The notes below the pieces were generated by a model that had not been told where the DNA came from, did not search any database, and saw only the letters and a list, made by a program, of their open reading frames with translations. From NCBI GenBank assembly GCA_932521035.1, contig OW051495.1, positions 10,974,001-11,038,000 of the forward strand: 64,000 nt of DNA, in the 5' to 3' direction. The DNA comes from Oscheius dolichura (taxonomy: Eukaryota > Nematoda > Chromadorea > Rhabditida > Rhabditidae). The position numbers and the translations under genes were made by a program. Below are positions 21,051 through 32,568 of the stretch, piece after piece; the first letter of the stretch is position 1, and the number at the start of each line of letters is the position of its first letter.

Positions 21051-21805
21051 CGCGGAACTGCTCGAATTTTACAGAGACTGCATCGTAATAACAAAATTAG
21101 GTAGATGGGTTAATTTTTTAGCTATATCATCAACTATTTTATTTCATGTTTCTGTACGTAGCCCATTTCGGCTAATGAATTTTGAAAATCCGGCATCAGT
21201 ATCTTATTTGGCATGGGCGTTTATACTTTGCTACTAATTTTAATGGAAGTTGGCTGAAAAATGCAAGAACCACAACATCAAACAGGTGCGCACCCTCGCC
21301 GTGGCATTTTTATTTTTTGAAGAGCGCATTTTTTCTAGCAGTTAAGCTACAGATCCGTAAAGGAATACTGAAACGACCTCATTCGTGGCTTTTTTGAACT
21401 CTGCGAATTTTTTTTGCTGTGTCTCTTGTTTTCGTGGCGCAAACTTTAGGGTCTATGATATTCTACCGAATATCAACAAAAAGGGAACAATCCGTTTGGT
21501 GATGAATCTCAATAAAAAGGGGAGATTTGGGAGAGTCTACAAAAAGGTAACAATACTTGATGAGGAAAAATATAACCAAATCACGGCTATCAGAGCATAT
21601 AGATATTTTTCTAGAAGGCGACGTTTTATTTTTCCTATATATTCTCTGATATCTTCCCGCTGGGAAGGGACGTTTTCTCCCCAAATTTCTGTTGGTATTT
21701 TATTGTTTTTGCTGTTCTCCATTATTACCAGACTTGTTGAAACTATTGTTGTAAGGTAAAGAGTAAAATTGTAAAGCAACATCACCAGGCTTCGAAGGGG
21801 GAACA

Positions 21806-21887
21806 ATCGAGCCGTCACCGAATTTTAAACCGGGAACTGAATATTTTTTCGCATTTCCCAGGGTTTAAAATTCGGTGACGGCTCGAT
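21806..21887. repeat. Perfect 26-bp hairpin
   Basis: Arms 21806-21831 and 21862-21887 are exact inverted copies (ATCGAGCCGTCACCGAATTT and six more bases) around a 30-nt AT-rich loop. Not followed by a T-run, so not a terminator-like structure. Confidence 0.85.
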
Positions 21888-22184
21888 GAGAGCTGTGGCC
21901 TGCTGGTATTCCAAAATTCATCAGGAGCGACCATATCCCGCTGGTTTAAGTCATATTAATCGAACATAAATTGTTATTTCTATTATAATAAAAGTTGCGG
22001 CCAGTTTTATAATTCATAGACAGTTACTGGCTGTCGATTCTCTCAAGAGAGGAATGGGTTTCAGCGGGAACCAGCAGCAGGATGTCCGCGCTGTTCCCGG
22101 ATGTCCGCGTTTGTTCCCGGATGTCCGCGGAGGACGCGCGACTGAAAGTCCGCGGACTTTCGCCCCCCTAAAAAGGGTACCCAG

Positions 22185-22278
22185 AGTCCGCGGACTTTCA
22201 GTCGCCCCTCTAGTAATATTGTTGCATTGCCTGTAAAACAACAATATTACTAGAGGGGCGACTGAAAGTCCGCGGACT
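22185..22278. repeat. Perfect 40-bp hairpin within a foldback cluster
   Basis: Arms 22185-22224 and 22239-22278 match in all 40 positions around a 14-nt loop. The terminal AGTCCGCGGACT is itself a palindrome and recurs at about 22148-22159. Just outside, CGGTTGAATCAGCG (22287-22300) is inverted at 22378-22391, and GTTCCCGGATGTCCGCG is repeated directly at about 22092-22128. The whole 22.08-22.39 kb block looks like a compound foldback element. Confidence 0.8.
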
Positions 22279-22507
22279 TTTGCGGACGGTTGAATCAGCG
22301 TAAGTAACATTTGGCGCTGAGAAAAGGCCAAATTGACATTACTTTCTGGGCGACCTGATAATTCGTAAGTAACACGGCGCTGATTCAACCGGGTGACATG
22401 GATGGCTCTCTGCTAGATTTTATCATTTCATTGCCGCCAGCTAACACATTTCATTGCCGCCAGCTGATTTGTTTCCCAAAACGTCCGAAATTTTCAATTT
22501 TAAGGAG

Positions 22508-23888
22508 ATGCTTTCCTTCCCTTACATAGCTAATGCTCTTGGTCTCCTAAGGAAGAACTTCATCGGAGAACTCGACGACCAACCGATCGGACAAGTTTGT
22601 CCTGTGCTATCGCTGATAGCGTTCTTATTGATGGTTGGAAAACAGTAGGTAATATACTTTTTTCTTTAGGATAACCATGTTTAGAACCATCTCAAGCCAA
22701 GGTATACAATGCATCGGTGAATACCACTTTAGTGGTAACGCTTATGTTAAAGACTACTGCTACATCCATAACACTTTTGTTCCAAGTAAAGAAACGGATG
22801 TTTCTTTTGATAGATCTAAGGTAGGCCTCGCTTTTCTTCTTTTTTGGACAGAGATTTCTAGTATATGTACGTGAAATACTATCCGTGGCTCGCTTTGTAC
22901 TTTATAATTAAACTTCTATGCATTCACTTCCCTGTTTTCTTTTGGAGACAGTGTTACAAGAACAGCGGTAGAACTTCATTTTCCTTTTTTTCTACTGTCG
23001 TCTTTTTAGATATCGGCATCGACCTCGCTGTTAATCTAACGAGCTTAAAAGGTCTTAATGGAAAAGGAAAGAGTGAAGCGCTGAGACAGAGTTCTATTCC
23101 CTTGGTGCGAACGGCCAGGGAACGCCATAATGAAATAATTACCGACACTGGAATATTCCATGGTGGCCGCTTCAACTTATTGACATGGAAGTATCTACTT
23201 ATGAAATTTCTCAATATGCTAATCGTCGTGCTAATCATCGGCCAAGTGGCGAGCTTCTTGGACCATACGAACTTCTTTTGGTCTTTCCAAGTATTTTTAT
23301 CCTCTTTCAGACGAGTTCTCCTATTTTTTAAGACTATCCAGGCATTTCTACGCGGAAGGAGTTGGACGGATTCCCGCAACTTTCCACGTATTGTAATGTG
23401 TGACGTGCCCGTTCACACCATGGGTAACTGGCAAAATGCTACAGCACAATGCCTCCTGACAATGAATTACCTTAGTGAGAAAATTCTCGTTTTTGAATGG
23501 TTACTAAGTTTCACGCCAGAAGCACCATTTTTATTTTAAGGGCTTGGTTTGTTATCGTCTTCTGTGTAGCTGCCTACCAAATCCTCAGCTTCTCATTCAA
23601 GATTAAAGAAAAAACTAGAATTTGTAAGCTGCAGAGTTGGTTGAATCGTCCTCTGCGCTTAAAATGCACAAAAGCGCAAGCTGCCTATCTTTCCGACTTG
23701 ATCGGACTGGGTAAGTGAATGGAGTGAAACAGAAGCCGATTATTTTAGACGGTTTCCTGACGATTTACTTCATTGAAGTCTACAATGGAGACTGCGCTGC
23801 TTCGGACTTTAGTGTTTATATCTACAAGGAACTTATGCCAGAGATGACAGCCATAAAAAAGAAGAAATTCAAAAAAATCATCAATTGA
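22508..23888 (+). CDS. Innexin gap-junction protein, divergent
   Basis: Seven exons (22508-22644, 22670-22820, 22862-22967, 23010-23290, 23333-23499, 23541-23710, 23749-23888) join in phase to 383 residues, a normal innexin length. Landmarks in order: a short cytoplasmic N-terminus with LDDQPIGQV, membrane segment 1, extracellular loop 1 with the Cys pair in GIQCIGEY...KDYCYIHNTF, membrane segment 2 (ALYFIIKLLCIHFPVFFW), a basic cytoplasmic loop, segment 3, extracellular loop 2 (FPRIVMCDVPV...ATAQCLL) with two more Cys, NYLSEKILVFEW leading into segment 4, and a basic C-terminus (IKKKKFKKIIN). Innexins form invertebrate gap junctions and hemichannels. The usual YYQWV at the start of segment 2 is replaced by YYPWL, so it is a divergent paralog. 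Introns are 25-50 bp. Confidence 0.85.
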
Positions 23889-24324
23889 CAAACATATTAT
23901 TTTATCTCTAACAGGTGCTTCTGACAGTTTCTGCCCTGACATCTATTGTTCTGCTAGAATATAAAGATTGCCATAAAATTAAAGTAAATAAAAAAACGAC
24001 GTCTACCAGTCTTCTCCCCCTCCCGGCGACGTTCTCCCGTCTTCTCCCCCTTAGCGCGACGCGCTCCCCTCTACAGTGTAACTGTTTATTCACCTTGTGC
24101 GGCTTCTTTTACTCATCTCCTCATCCTAGCGCCGGCGTGCATCGACTGACTCTAATTATTACCTAGCAATCCCTAAGCCAAACTTCAAACGGTCGTAGCG
24201 GCCTTATTTTCTGTAGGATTTCCATAATTCTTTCATCGCCAGATGAGTTACGTCCTATAGAATCTTTTAACAGCAAAAACTGAGTTTTCGAAGTGTATAC
24301 TGAGTTTCCAAAAAAACGGCTGCT
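23889..24324. other. No gene recognised
   Basis: Noncoding by appearance. A short pyrimidine-rich duplication (TCTTCTCCCCCT with GCGACG on either side) occurs at about 24009-24055. An imperfect AATAAA-like signal for the innexin is present near 23900. Confidence 0.3.
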
Positions 24325-24765
24325 TTGAAACGGCTGCTAATAATTTTGGGTCCCGACTGGAAAGCTAAATTTGGGCTTGGAATTTTTTGCAGGGGGGTAC
24401 GCCATTGTCTCCGTCGTTTATTGCTCGCCAGGAAAGGAGCGAACTCCTTTGAGAATTTACAAGTACCGATAACCTGCGGAAGAAAAGACGATCTGCAGTT
24501 TCTTCAAACTGAACAGATCGGTGAATTACAAGAGTTGAAGCCGAATTCAAAAGAAGGCAGAAATCTCAAAGCCGTCGATGTACTTATCCTTGATGAGGTG
24601 TCTAGGTACTCCTACCGGTTCCTTGAAGTCATCGACACCGTTCTACAAGACCTCCTCAACAACCGGGAGCCATTTGGAGGGAAGTCAGTCCTATTAGATC
24701 GTGATTTCCGTCAGCTCCTTCCTATGCCTCTCAGGGAAGTGGACTTCACCCACAGAAGACCATAA
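24325..24765 (+). pseudogene. PIF1-like helicase fragment (Helitron-type relic)
   Basis: A 146-codon open segment includes LKAVDVLILDEVSRYSYRFLE and PFGGKSVLLDRDFRQLLP, matching the Walker B (DE) and motif III region of PIF1/Helitron helicases, where the usual text is close to GGDFRQ(I/L)LP. The P-loop (motif I) and all C-terminal motifs are absent. The Gly-Gly of motif III is altered to Asp-Arg. Rep-type nuclease motifs are not seen nearby. It is a decayed fragment of a Helitron or of a captured PIF1 gene. Confidence 0.65.
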
Positions 24766-25520
24766 AGGACCGACGAAAATTGACCGCGGCTGAGGTGTGG
24801 AAGCTGACTGAACTGGAATGTGCCCAAAACTGCCTATTTTTGTTCTCAAAACCGTCATTTCGATGCCCCTTCTGGTAGAGAGACCCGTCCTATCTCGGTG
24901 GCGAGGCGTATGACAAAGTGAAAAAAAAACTATCATGTCCTCTACCAAACCTCATACTCAGTTTTCTTTGATAATGGCGAATTTTCCTCAGAGCCCGACG
25001 AATATCCGAATTTCCCGGTTTCGGATCAAAAATGACGTTCTAGAAGAGGCGTTTCGTGCAGTATTTTTAATATTTTTTGGACTGGGCATCCTCAACCACC
25101 TCCAAAATGGATTGTGACACACCGAGTTCAACGAAAAATGGTGGAAAAGACACTCCGGAAGTGCCTTTATAATTATTGACCGCCTGTTTTTAAACTTTTT
25201 CCTCCAAAATTTGATGAGTGCGTGCTGCCGAGCTAAAATTAATTTCGCAATTAAAACGGATTCTAGGACAGTTTTGGATTTTATATTTTCTCTGTTGAAT
25301 GGTGTAGGCCTCGTCGCATTGAAGCCATCTTGCTAAAAAACTATAAGATTTTCAGTTAGTTATTTTCGTCCATCCCGTTTATTTAAGAGTGGTGCTGACC
25401 ATAGGAAACGCCATGTTCTTATGACAATGTACACGGCATTGTGGATCTGTGTTGTATTAGCTGCTGTATTACTGGGCTGATATAAAAAGGGCATGTTCCT
25501 TGTGCTCCCAAGCTCAGATT
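24766..25520. other. No gene recognised
   Basis: No exon could be supported. A TATA-like ATATAAAAAGG at 25479-25489 precedes the ShKT gene by about 35 bp and probably belongs to its promoter. Confidence 0.35.
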
Positions 25521-26940
25521 ATGCTCTCATTGCTCCTTCTCTTGGTCGCGTCCCATCCCATCTTTTCTCAACTCGATACCAGTTGTACAGAAGTTGTAAT
25601 ACCTACTTTATATTTCCAGAATAGTTTATCCATTTTAGGATGCAACAGGGAACCTGGTTATTGCCCAGTCAGCTGTTCAGAATTGCCAGGATCAGATGTC
25701 ATTAACAGCGTGTCAATTAATATTTTCTTTCGTTCGTAATCGTCCTCCAACCGTCGCCGGAGTAGCGGCCAATGGTGGACGCCCTAATGCTTGTTTTGTG
25801 AGTTGTACATAAGAATAATTATAGAAGAGTTTCCCCTCAAATGGGCTTTCGATAAGCTCTCTCTGTATGGAGTATTAGGCTGAACAACAAGTTTGTGGAC
25901 TCGTGCACTTTTTCCTAGCCATCAAGCTCCAACTTTTAACGCTTAAATTCATCGAAGAAGAGACATTTCCGGCACTAGTGACCGTACCCCTAGTTTTTAA
26001 ACCTCAAAAAGAGCGCCGTAGTGTATACACGGCTGAACCAGCCAGTTATTTTTCCCCGCCATCAAATGGCGTTTGTGGTCGCAGCTCGCTTACTTATCGC
26101 ACATTTTCGGAGATTCAAGAACTCACCAGTATCGGTTTTTTTGTTGTCATAAGCCCAAATCCATACAGAACAGCCAATTTAAGCTGGATGTGCCAGGTGC
26201 TCCGAATGCGGAGGTTAAGAAGGCCGCCCTCACTTACTGTCCTCAATATTGCGGTTTCTGTTGCCTGACACTGGAAAATAACTGCACGAATTCACCTAGT
26301 GAGCACATTTTTTTCTCCCATTTTTCCATATGCTTTTACCCTAAAAACTCGACTAATTTGTATTCTATTTTCAGCTCCCCGGATTGATTGTGGCTCTATA
26401 ACAAATGACATGTGTCAGAGTCCCTTTTGGAGAGATATCATCGCCCAGGACTGTCCAAATTCCTGTGGTTTCTGCCTCCTGGGAGGGTGTATCGACAGCG
26501 CTGTCGACTGCGCCAGCCAGCCGACTATCTGCTCCAACACCGAACTGGCCTCATTCGTCGAGACCAACTGCCAGAGAACCTGCGGCCTCTGTGGGAATTC
26601 CTCTACGACAACTACGGTAGTCGGAGCTGCAGCAGACTGCGAAGGCGGAGTCTCGAATTGTACTGACCGCAACAGTGACTGTGTCCAGTGGAATAGGAAC
26701 GGCTTCTGTGCCAGTATATTCTACACGGACGACCAGAAAAGGGAATACTGTGCGGCCACTTGCCAGCTTTGTAACAGTTGCCCCTCTACCGCAATAACGG
26801 TGATATCCGTAGCCGCTACAGCCTGTACGGATCGGAGCATTTTTTGTCCCCTCTGGAATAGGAACGGCTTTTGCGGCAGCCGGTTCTACACAGAAGACCA
26901 CAAACGAGATTATTGTGCAGCCACATGTGTTCTTTGTTAA
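25521..26940 (+). CDS. Secreted protein with multiple ShKT domains
   Basis: Exon 1 (25521-25592) encodes a signal peptide (MLSLLLLLVASHPIFSQ). A 46-bp intron leads to exon 2 (25639-25797), a Cys-containing segment. After an uncertain middle exon around 26180-26299 (ending CPQYCGFCCLTLENNC), the last exon (about 26375-26940) encodes four six-cysteine ShKT-type modules, each about 35-45 residues, ending CGFC, CGLC, CQLC and CVLC at the stop. The last two modules are near-duplicates (WNRNGFC...FYT(D/E)D(Q/H)KR(E/D)YCAATC). ShKT domains are cysteine-knot modules related to sea-anemone channel-blocking peptides; in nematodes they are common on secreted cuticle, protease and immune-related proteins. 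No enzyme domain is present. An AATAAA lies at 27088. The exact borders between 25798 and 26370 are not settled. Confidence 0.75.
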
Positions 26941-27832
26941 ACGTATTAGCCTCGGTTCATTTACCTATTAGAGCGGAAGTACTTCAAGATAGCACAAGCC
27001 CCTTTTCTTTCCCAACGTTGTCGTATACATACTGGTACAACTGCCTCCCTGCTCCTTGTGCCCAAATTGACTTATAAGCAACTTTATAAATAAACCTTTG
27101 ACTGTCAATAGCCGGATTGAATTCGAGAGGCTGTCCTGAAACAAGGGGGCTATGGACTGAGTCGCACCGTTTCAGTCCGATTGCCCAGTTCCCCGGTAGT
27201 TCCCGCCATCACAAAGTTTCTCTGGAACAAGAATTCTTCATGGCAAAGTTCCCGACAAGATTGATTCTTCAAAAAATTTAGACTGGAGAAAAATGAATCA
27301 AAATTTTTATAACTGGATAGTACCGCATACTGCATCCGCCTGAAGTGGCTCAAATCTTTGGAGAAACCTTGTAGACCATCTGGCCCCGGTCCAGTCTCTT
27401 CTGCATTACTTCCAAGTCTCGTCTGGACTACACACAATTTTGACCAGAAGTCTTGTTCGCCATCCAGCTGGACTAACAAAACGCTGCAACGCACGGGCGG
27501 GCATGCAGATTGTTATAATATGGGGGACTCTTTGTTTGTGACATTTGCCCACTTGTACATGCTCGGGCTCTTTTTGGCCGGCAAAAGATATACCGCGTGA
27601 TTTGACACGATCGAATTATAGAAAGAAAAAGAGGAGGATTCCTCTGTTTGAGAAGTCCCCCACCAGTATCCGCCTATCCTCCCATACCCTTTCCGAAATC
27701 TACTTCATTTTCTCGGGAATTACCACGGTGTACTGGGTATCTTCGCAGTAAATCTTTACGACTGACTCCTTTTTTTTTGCCGAAGCTATTTTACCTCTGT
27801 TATTCATTTACAGAACTATTTATTTGCTCTAA
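26941..27832. other. Intergenic, no gene recognised
   Basis: Contains the 3' region of the ShKT gene and the 3' flank of the oxoprolinase gene. Open frames here lack splice support or recognisable motifs. Confidence 0.4.
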
Positions 27833-30800
27833 TTATTGATGCTTCTCTTCATTTTCTACCTCGCCATATCCTCCTCCACCGGGTGTTCTCAATTCCAATG
27901 TATCCTGTAATTTTAAGTCTTCAATTGGTTTTTTGTTGTCCTTACCCCAGGGAAGATGTTTAGGGTTTGTTTAGAAGCAAGTGAAGCTGTTCGTTTTCCT
28001 CTGGTCAGCAGATTCAGTCCTCGTTTTCCCGCGAAGCCTCCTTTCAATCCATACGGTTCAAAAGCGCTAAAATACTAATTGTACAGTTTTTGAAAAGAGG
28101 AATACCGTCTTTCGGTAAGTAGCGAGAGGGAGAGTGGTCTTCTAAACTGAAGCCGTCGAATAACGCCGTCTCCTCCTTTGAATTTCCCGGCTCCTCCAGA
28201 ATCCTCGCGGATGGAGAATTCTCTCAGGATCACAGGATATCTACTCTCCAGAATTTCCGGATCAGTTATTCTTGTATTTGTCTAAATATCGTAGATGTGA
28301 TACCGTAGCTTTCCTACCATATGAGTGTGTATTCCGCTTCGGCCGTTATAGCCGTCGCCGGCTCCTGCTCCTCCCGCGATTGTCTCATAATATCCCATCG
28401 TTTCATCACCAAATGTTAAATTATTCATACATCCTAAAAAAGAAAACAATATTCAAGTTTTTAAAGAAGAACAACAGACCCTGGCTGGCCGCGGCGGCTT
28501 CAAAAGCCCGGAAGACGACATCACAGAGTCTCTGGCTGGTCAGGACATTTCCTCCCACCACGGCAGCTTCCGGCGAAGGAGAGAGGATGGACCCATCGGG
28601 AATTGTGATCGTAATCGGGACAAGACATCCCGAATTGAGGGGAATGTCCTTCCCGATTAGGCAGCGGAGACAGTAGATGATGGCGGACATGGAGACGGCC
28701 CGGGGAGCATTGCACGAGGCGAAGGTCTCCATTCCGGTTCCGGTGAAGTCAAACTCCGCTTCCCCCTTAATTTCTCCCTTAAAATTTGTCTCCGTCTGCC
28801 ATATACCTTGTCAATATCAATAGTAACCGTTAATTCAATCTGTGTCCCATCATCCATCCAATCAACCGCGTGGAGGACAGGCTTTCCTAGCCGCTCTTTT
28901 GTCTCTTGTCCGATCTGGAAATTTTAATTGAAAATGGAGGTATTATAAACCTTTTTAAGCATGTTCCGGACGGATTCCTCAGCTGTTTTTTGGATATGTT
29001 GCATGTAGGCTTGCACGACATCCAGGCCGTATTCTTGGATCAGGTCGCAAACCAACGAGATTCCCTTGTTGTTGGCGGCTATTTGAGCCTTGAGGTCAGA
29101 GATATTGTCAGACAGATTACGGGTACCGGAACAGCCTGGAAACGATACTGTATCTTCTTCTCGGTGGGACCCCAAAGACGATTTCTAGTGCGGGCCACCT
29201 TGAGACGCAAATAATGGCCCCTAGGCACAAATATTCTATCGTACCTGGTTCTTTAGCCGGCTTTTTGACCAGCTCCTCCGTTAGTTCTTCTTCTTGAAAG
29301 ACTCCTTCCTTGACCAGCTTGAATGAAACAAATGCCGCTCCTTCCTGGGCGATGTCTGTCGCATTTGGGGGCATTGAACCGGGAGAGAGGCCTCCAATAT
29401 CAGCATGATGTCCTCGGTTGGCCAGGAAGAATACCGGATGCTTGATGCTCTCGAAAAACACCGGAGTGATTACGGTAAAGTCGGGTAGATGGCTTCCCCC
29501 AGCCAGGGGGTGATTCGAGAGGAAGACATCGCCATCCTTGATCCCGTCCAGCCCATTGTGTTCTATTTGAAATTTTACGGAATATTGCATTCCTCCAAGA
29601 TGAACCGGGATGTGGGGAGCATTCGCGACGAGATCGCCTTCCGGGCAGAAGAGGGCACAGGAGAAGTCCAGCCGCTCCTTGATATTCGTCGAGATGGCCG
29701 TTCGGTGAAGTATCCGCCCCATCTGCTCGGCTATCGACATGAATCTGTTACTGAAGATGGCCAGCCGAATCGGGTCGATCTAAATTCCTCCTCTCTATTA
29801 AATAGTTACAGTACCTCGGTTCCCCACTTTTCGTCGTTCAATTTCTCCACGTCCATCTCGATGTCTCCCAGTTTGGTAATCACTGCGGAACACTTCGGCT
29901 CGACCACAATGGTACTAGTGGCGTCGATGATAAGCGCGGGTCCTTGGATTTCATGTCCAGCCAAGAGATCCTTCAGGAAGTAGACATCCGCATCCTTTGT
30001 TCCTCCTTTGTAGTAAACTTTTCTCGTCTCCTTAGGGACGGCCTTCTCCTTGGCGTCTTCTATCTCGCCGCCCTTGACAATGCTTGACTCGCCGATTCCT
30101 CTGACCCTAAACAACGGAGTGTTAAAGGACCAGGGCAATTGTGTCTGGCTACAGTCATCCCCGAACCCTAGCTGAACCTCAAAATCACTCTAACGTCCGC
30201 CATTAGAGAGCAACGATCCCTGGTCTTTAAAAAGTAAGATAGATTACTGATACCTGATATCATCCACAATGATGCTCCTCTTCTCCAGAACGAATCCAAA
30301 TTCTCGTTTATAAGCCTCTATGAAATTCTTCTGATATCCAGCCAGGCTCTTCTTGTCCCCCTTGCGATAGTCTCCTTTGATCATTATTGCACAGTCCGTT
30401 CGTTGGAACCGTAAGTGAAGATAATATTCGCACCGGACCCTGTCCTCGGGGAAACCTTGGTCTGCCACCTCTTTGTACGCCTTGGAGGCCAGTTCGTCCA
30501 GCCGGGTCGAGATTGTTTGGAAGTTTTCTGGAATTTTAGACTCCCTAGTTGAAAATGTGTTGCTAACCTTCTTGATAGTCCACTCCCAAGGGTTGTTGGA
30601 CTTCGGAGACCACATCAGCCAGAGCAATACCGTAGGCCGAGAGGAGGGAACAGTACTTGTTGATCCGTACCTTCTTTATTCCTAAACTACCGTAATTTTC
30701 AAAGAGATCCTTATATCTTACCAAGAACTCGAGCAACAGCACAAGCGTGTTGTCCTCCGGCTCCGCCGAAACTAGCCAGAACATGGTTAGATGTATCGTA

Positions 30801-32568
30801 TCCTCTCGCTTGAGTCAATGAACGGACAGGTCGACACATAGCCTCGTTGGCCACGTCGATGAATCCAAGAGCTACTTCTTCTACCGTATACTCCCTCTTA
30901 TTTGTGTCAGGATGGTCCTTCATATACTTGTTGATCTCCTTCGTCAGCTCCGTCATCGCCTTCACCGCTGATTCTCTAAAATCTTTGTTTTACAGGTTTC
31001 GGTTAATTTCCTCACTTATCCAATGGCTCATTCGCATTAGGTCCAAATATCTTCGGGAAGAAGTCGGGAACAATTCGTCCCAGGACCAAGTTGGCATCTG
31101 TCACCGCCAAATGGCCGTCCTTCTTGTAACAAACGGGTCCTGGATGAGCTCCAGCGCTTTCAGGTCCTACAACGAAGAGGCCGTTCTTGAAGAAGAGACG
31201 GCTTCCTCCTCCGGCAGCCACCGTCTGGATGTCTAACTGTGGTGCTTGGATCGTCACTCCGGCTGTGGTTGTTTCCATCACATGCTCCAAGGCTCCACTG
31301 TAACGGCAGACATCGGTGGATGTTCCTCCCATATCGAAGCCAATCACTGGTTTGTCTCCACTGTAAGCAGTGTTGGCTATTCCCACGACACCACCAGCCG
31401 GGCCGGAGAGAATTGCTTTTGATCCGGAAAAACTGAAACGATCAGTTTACTGTAGGAAACTAGGGAGTTCTACCGGTTGACATCACACAGGCCTCCGTCC
31501 GACTGCATAAAATGAACCCTAACATCCTTCAGCCCATCGGCAAAGCCCGACTCAAACCCGTGAATATAGTCCAAGATTTTGGGAGTGAGATAAGCATCGG
31601 CCGATACTGAAACGAGGGCTTCCTACGGGAGGAAAACAAGATTGATCCTACCGGTAAATCCCCTGGGCACAATTTTAATCATCGGCATTACTTCGTGACT
31701 CAACGATACGTTTTTAAACCCGACTTCTTTTGCCACCTTGCGAATCTCTAGCTCGTGGTTGGGGAACCTAAAGAACTGGATATAAACCTGGAAATCAGAG
31801 GATAGGCTCACATGAAGGAATGCAGGAAGACCACAGCTATGCTTCGAATTCCTTTGTCCCATATTTTCTCCAGGCTCTTCTTTACCGCCTCTTTGTCCAC
31901 TTCTTTTTCAATAATAACCTGGAATAGAAATCGTTAAAATCGTTAAAGGTCTGTCAGTGATATCTCCAAACGTGGAAAATCTTTGGGAAACGGACAACAA
32001 CCCCGCCTCACCTCCTGACCAGTTGTTCCTTCCGCCCTCTTCCCTTCCATCTCCATTTTACACGTTTTGTCTACAGTAATCACCCGCTCATCCACTTCAA
32101 TCACTTCCTCATAAAGAACCTGAACTGCGAATTACTTATCCTAGTCAAGATTCCACACCTCTGGAACTTTAATATTGAGTTCGAAGATCTTTGGCCTATC
32201 CTGGTTGCCAATAAACAACAAGTCTTTGAATCCTTTGGTCACAAGCAGGGCTATCCTTTCGCCCTTTCTCTCCAGCAGGGCATTCGTCGCCACGGTGGTG
32301 CCCATTCGAATCCAGGCAATGTTATCTAGAGAGCGGTCAAGCCTCTGTTTACAAATAGGCGCCAACCCGTGGGGACAGGTGTTCCTTTCGGGATGGATGT
32401 TTGTGTTTCCTCCTCCAGGACTCGTCTAATCGCTTCCGTTGGAGCATCTTTATAGTTGGCCGGGTCTTCGGAGAGAATCTTCAAGATTTTTACCGAGTTG
32501 TCCGGCCGGAAGACACAAATATCCGTGAAGGTGCCTCCCCTGTCGATGGCGAATCCATATCCAGGCAT
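27833..32568 (-). CDS. oplah: 5-oxoprolinase (ATP-hydrolysing)
   Basis: A many-exon minus-strand gene running from ATG 32568 to the stop at 27833. It cleaves 5-oxoproline to glutamate using ATP, in the cytosol, as part of the gamma-glutamyl (glutathione) cycle. Landmarks in order: [15 protein letters not shown] (N-terminal nucleotide-binding motif), [64 protein letters not shown] then [41 protein letters not shown], then the HyuB-like half: [76 protein letters not shown] and a final [12 protein letters not shown]. Both hydantoinase-type halves look complete, and size is comparable to the roughly 1,290-residue human enzyme (not counted exactly). Exons include 32377-32568 and 32344 downward; one intron is only about 35 bp with a GTCCCC donor. 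No frameshift was noticed. Confidence 0.92.

Larger units (their letters stand above)
21051..22507. other. No gene recognised; hairpin-rich intergenic DNA
   Basis: Apart from the two hairpins listed separately nothing definite is seen. One open segment at 21445-21546 (+) has protein-like text (NKKGTIRLVMNLNKKGRFGR) behind a possible acceptor, but no start, partner exon or family could be found. Confidence 0.3.

Noticed and set aside
22228-22250. CAATATTAC in the hairpin, like the NANTATTAC origin of small rolling-circle viruses
   Set aside because: In those viruses the nonamer sits in the loop next to a Rep gene. Here it is in the stem, it is a common AT-rich word, and no Rep motif was seen.
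27150-27600. Overlapping open frames on both strands between the ShKT and oxoprolinase genes
   Set aside because: No splice signals, motifs or codon pattern favouring either strand.
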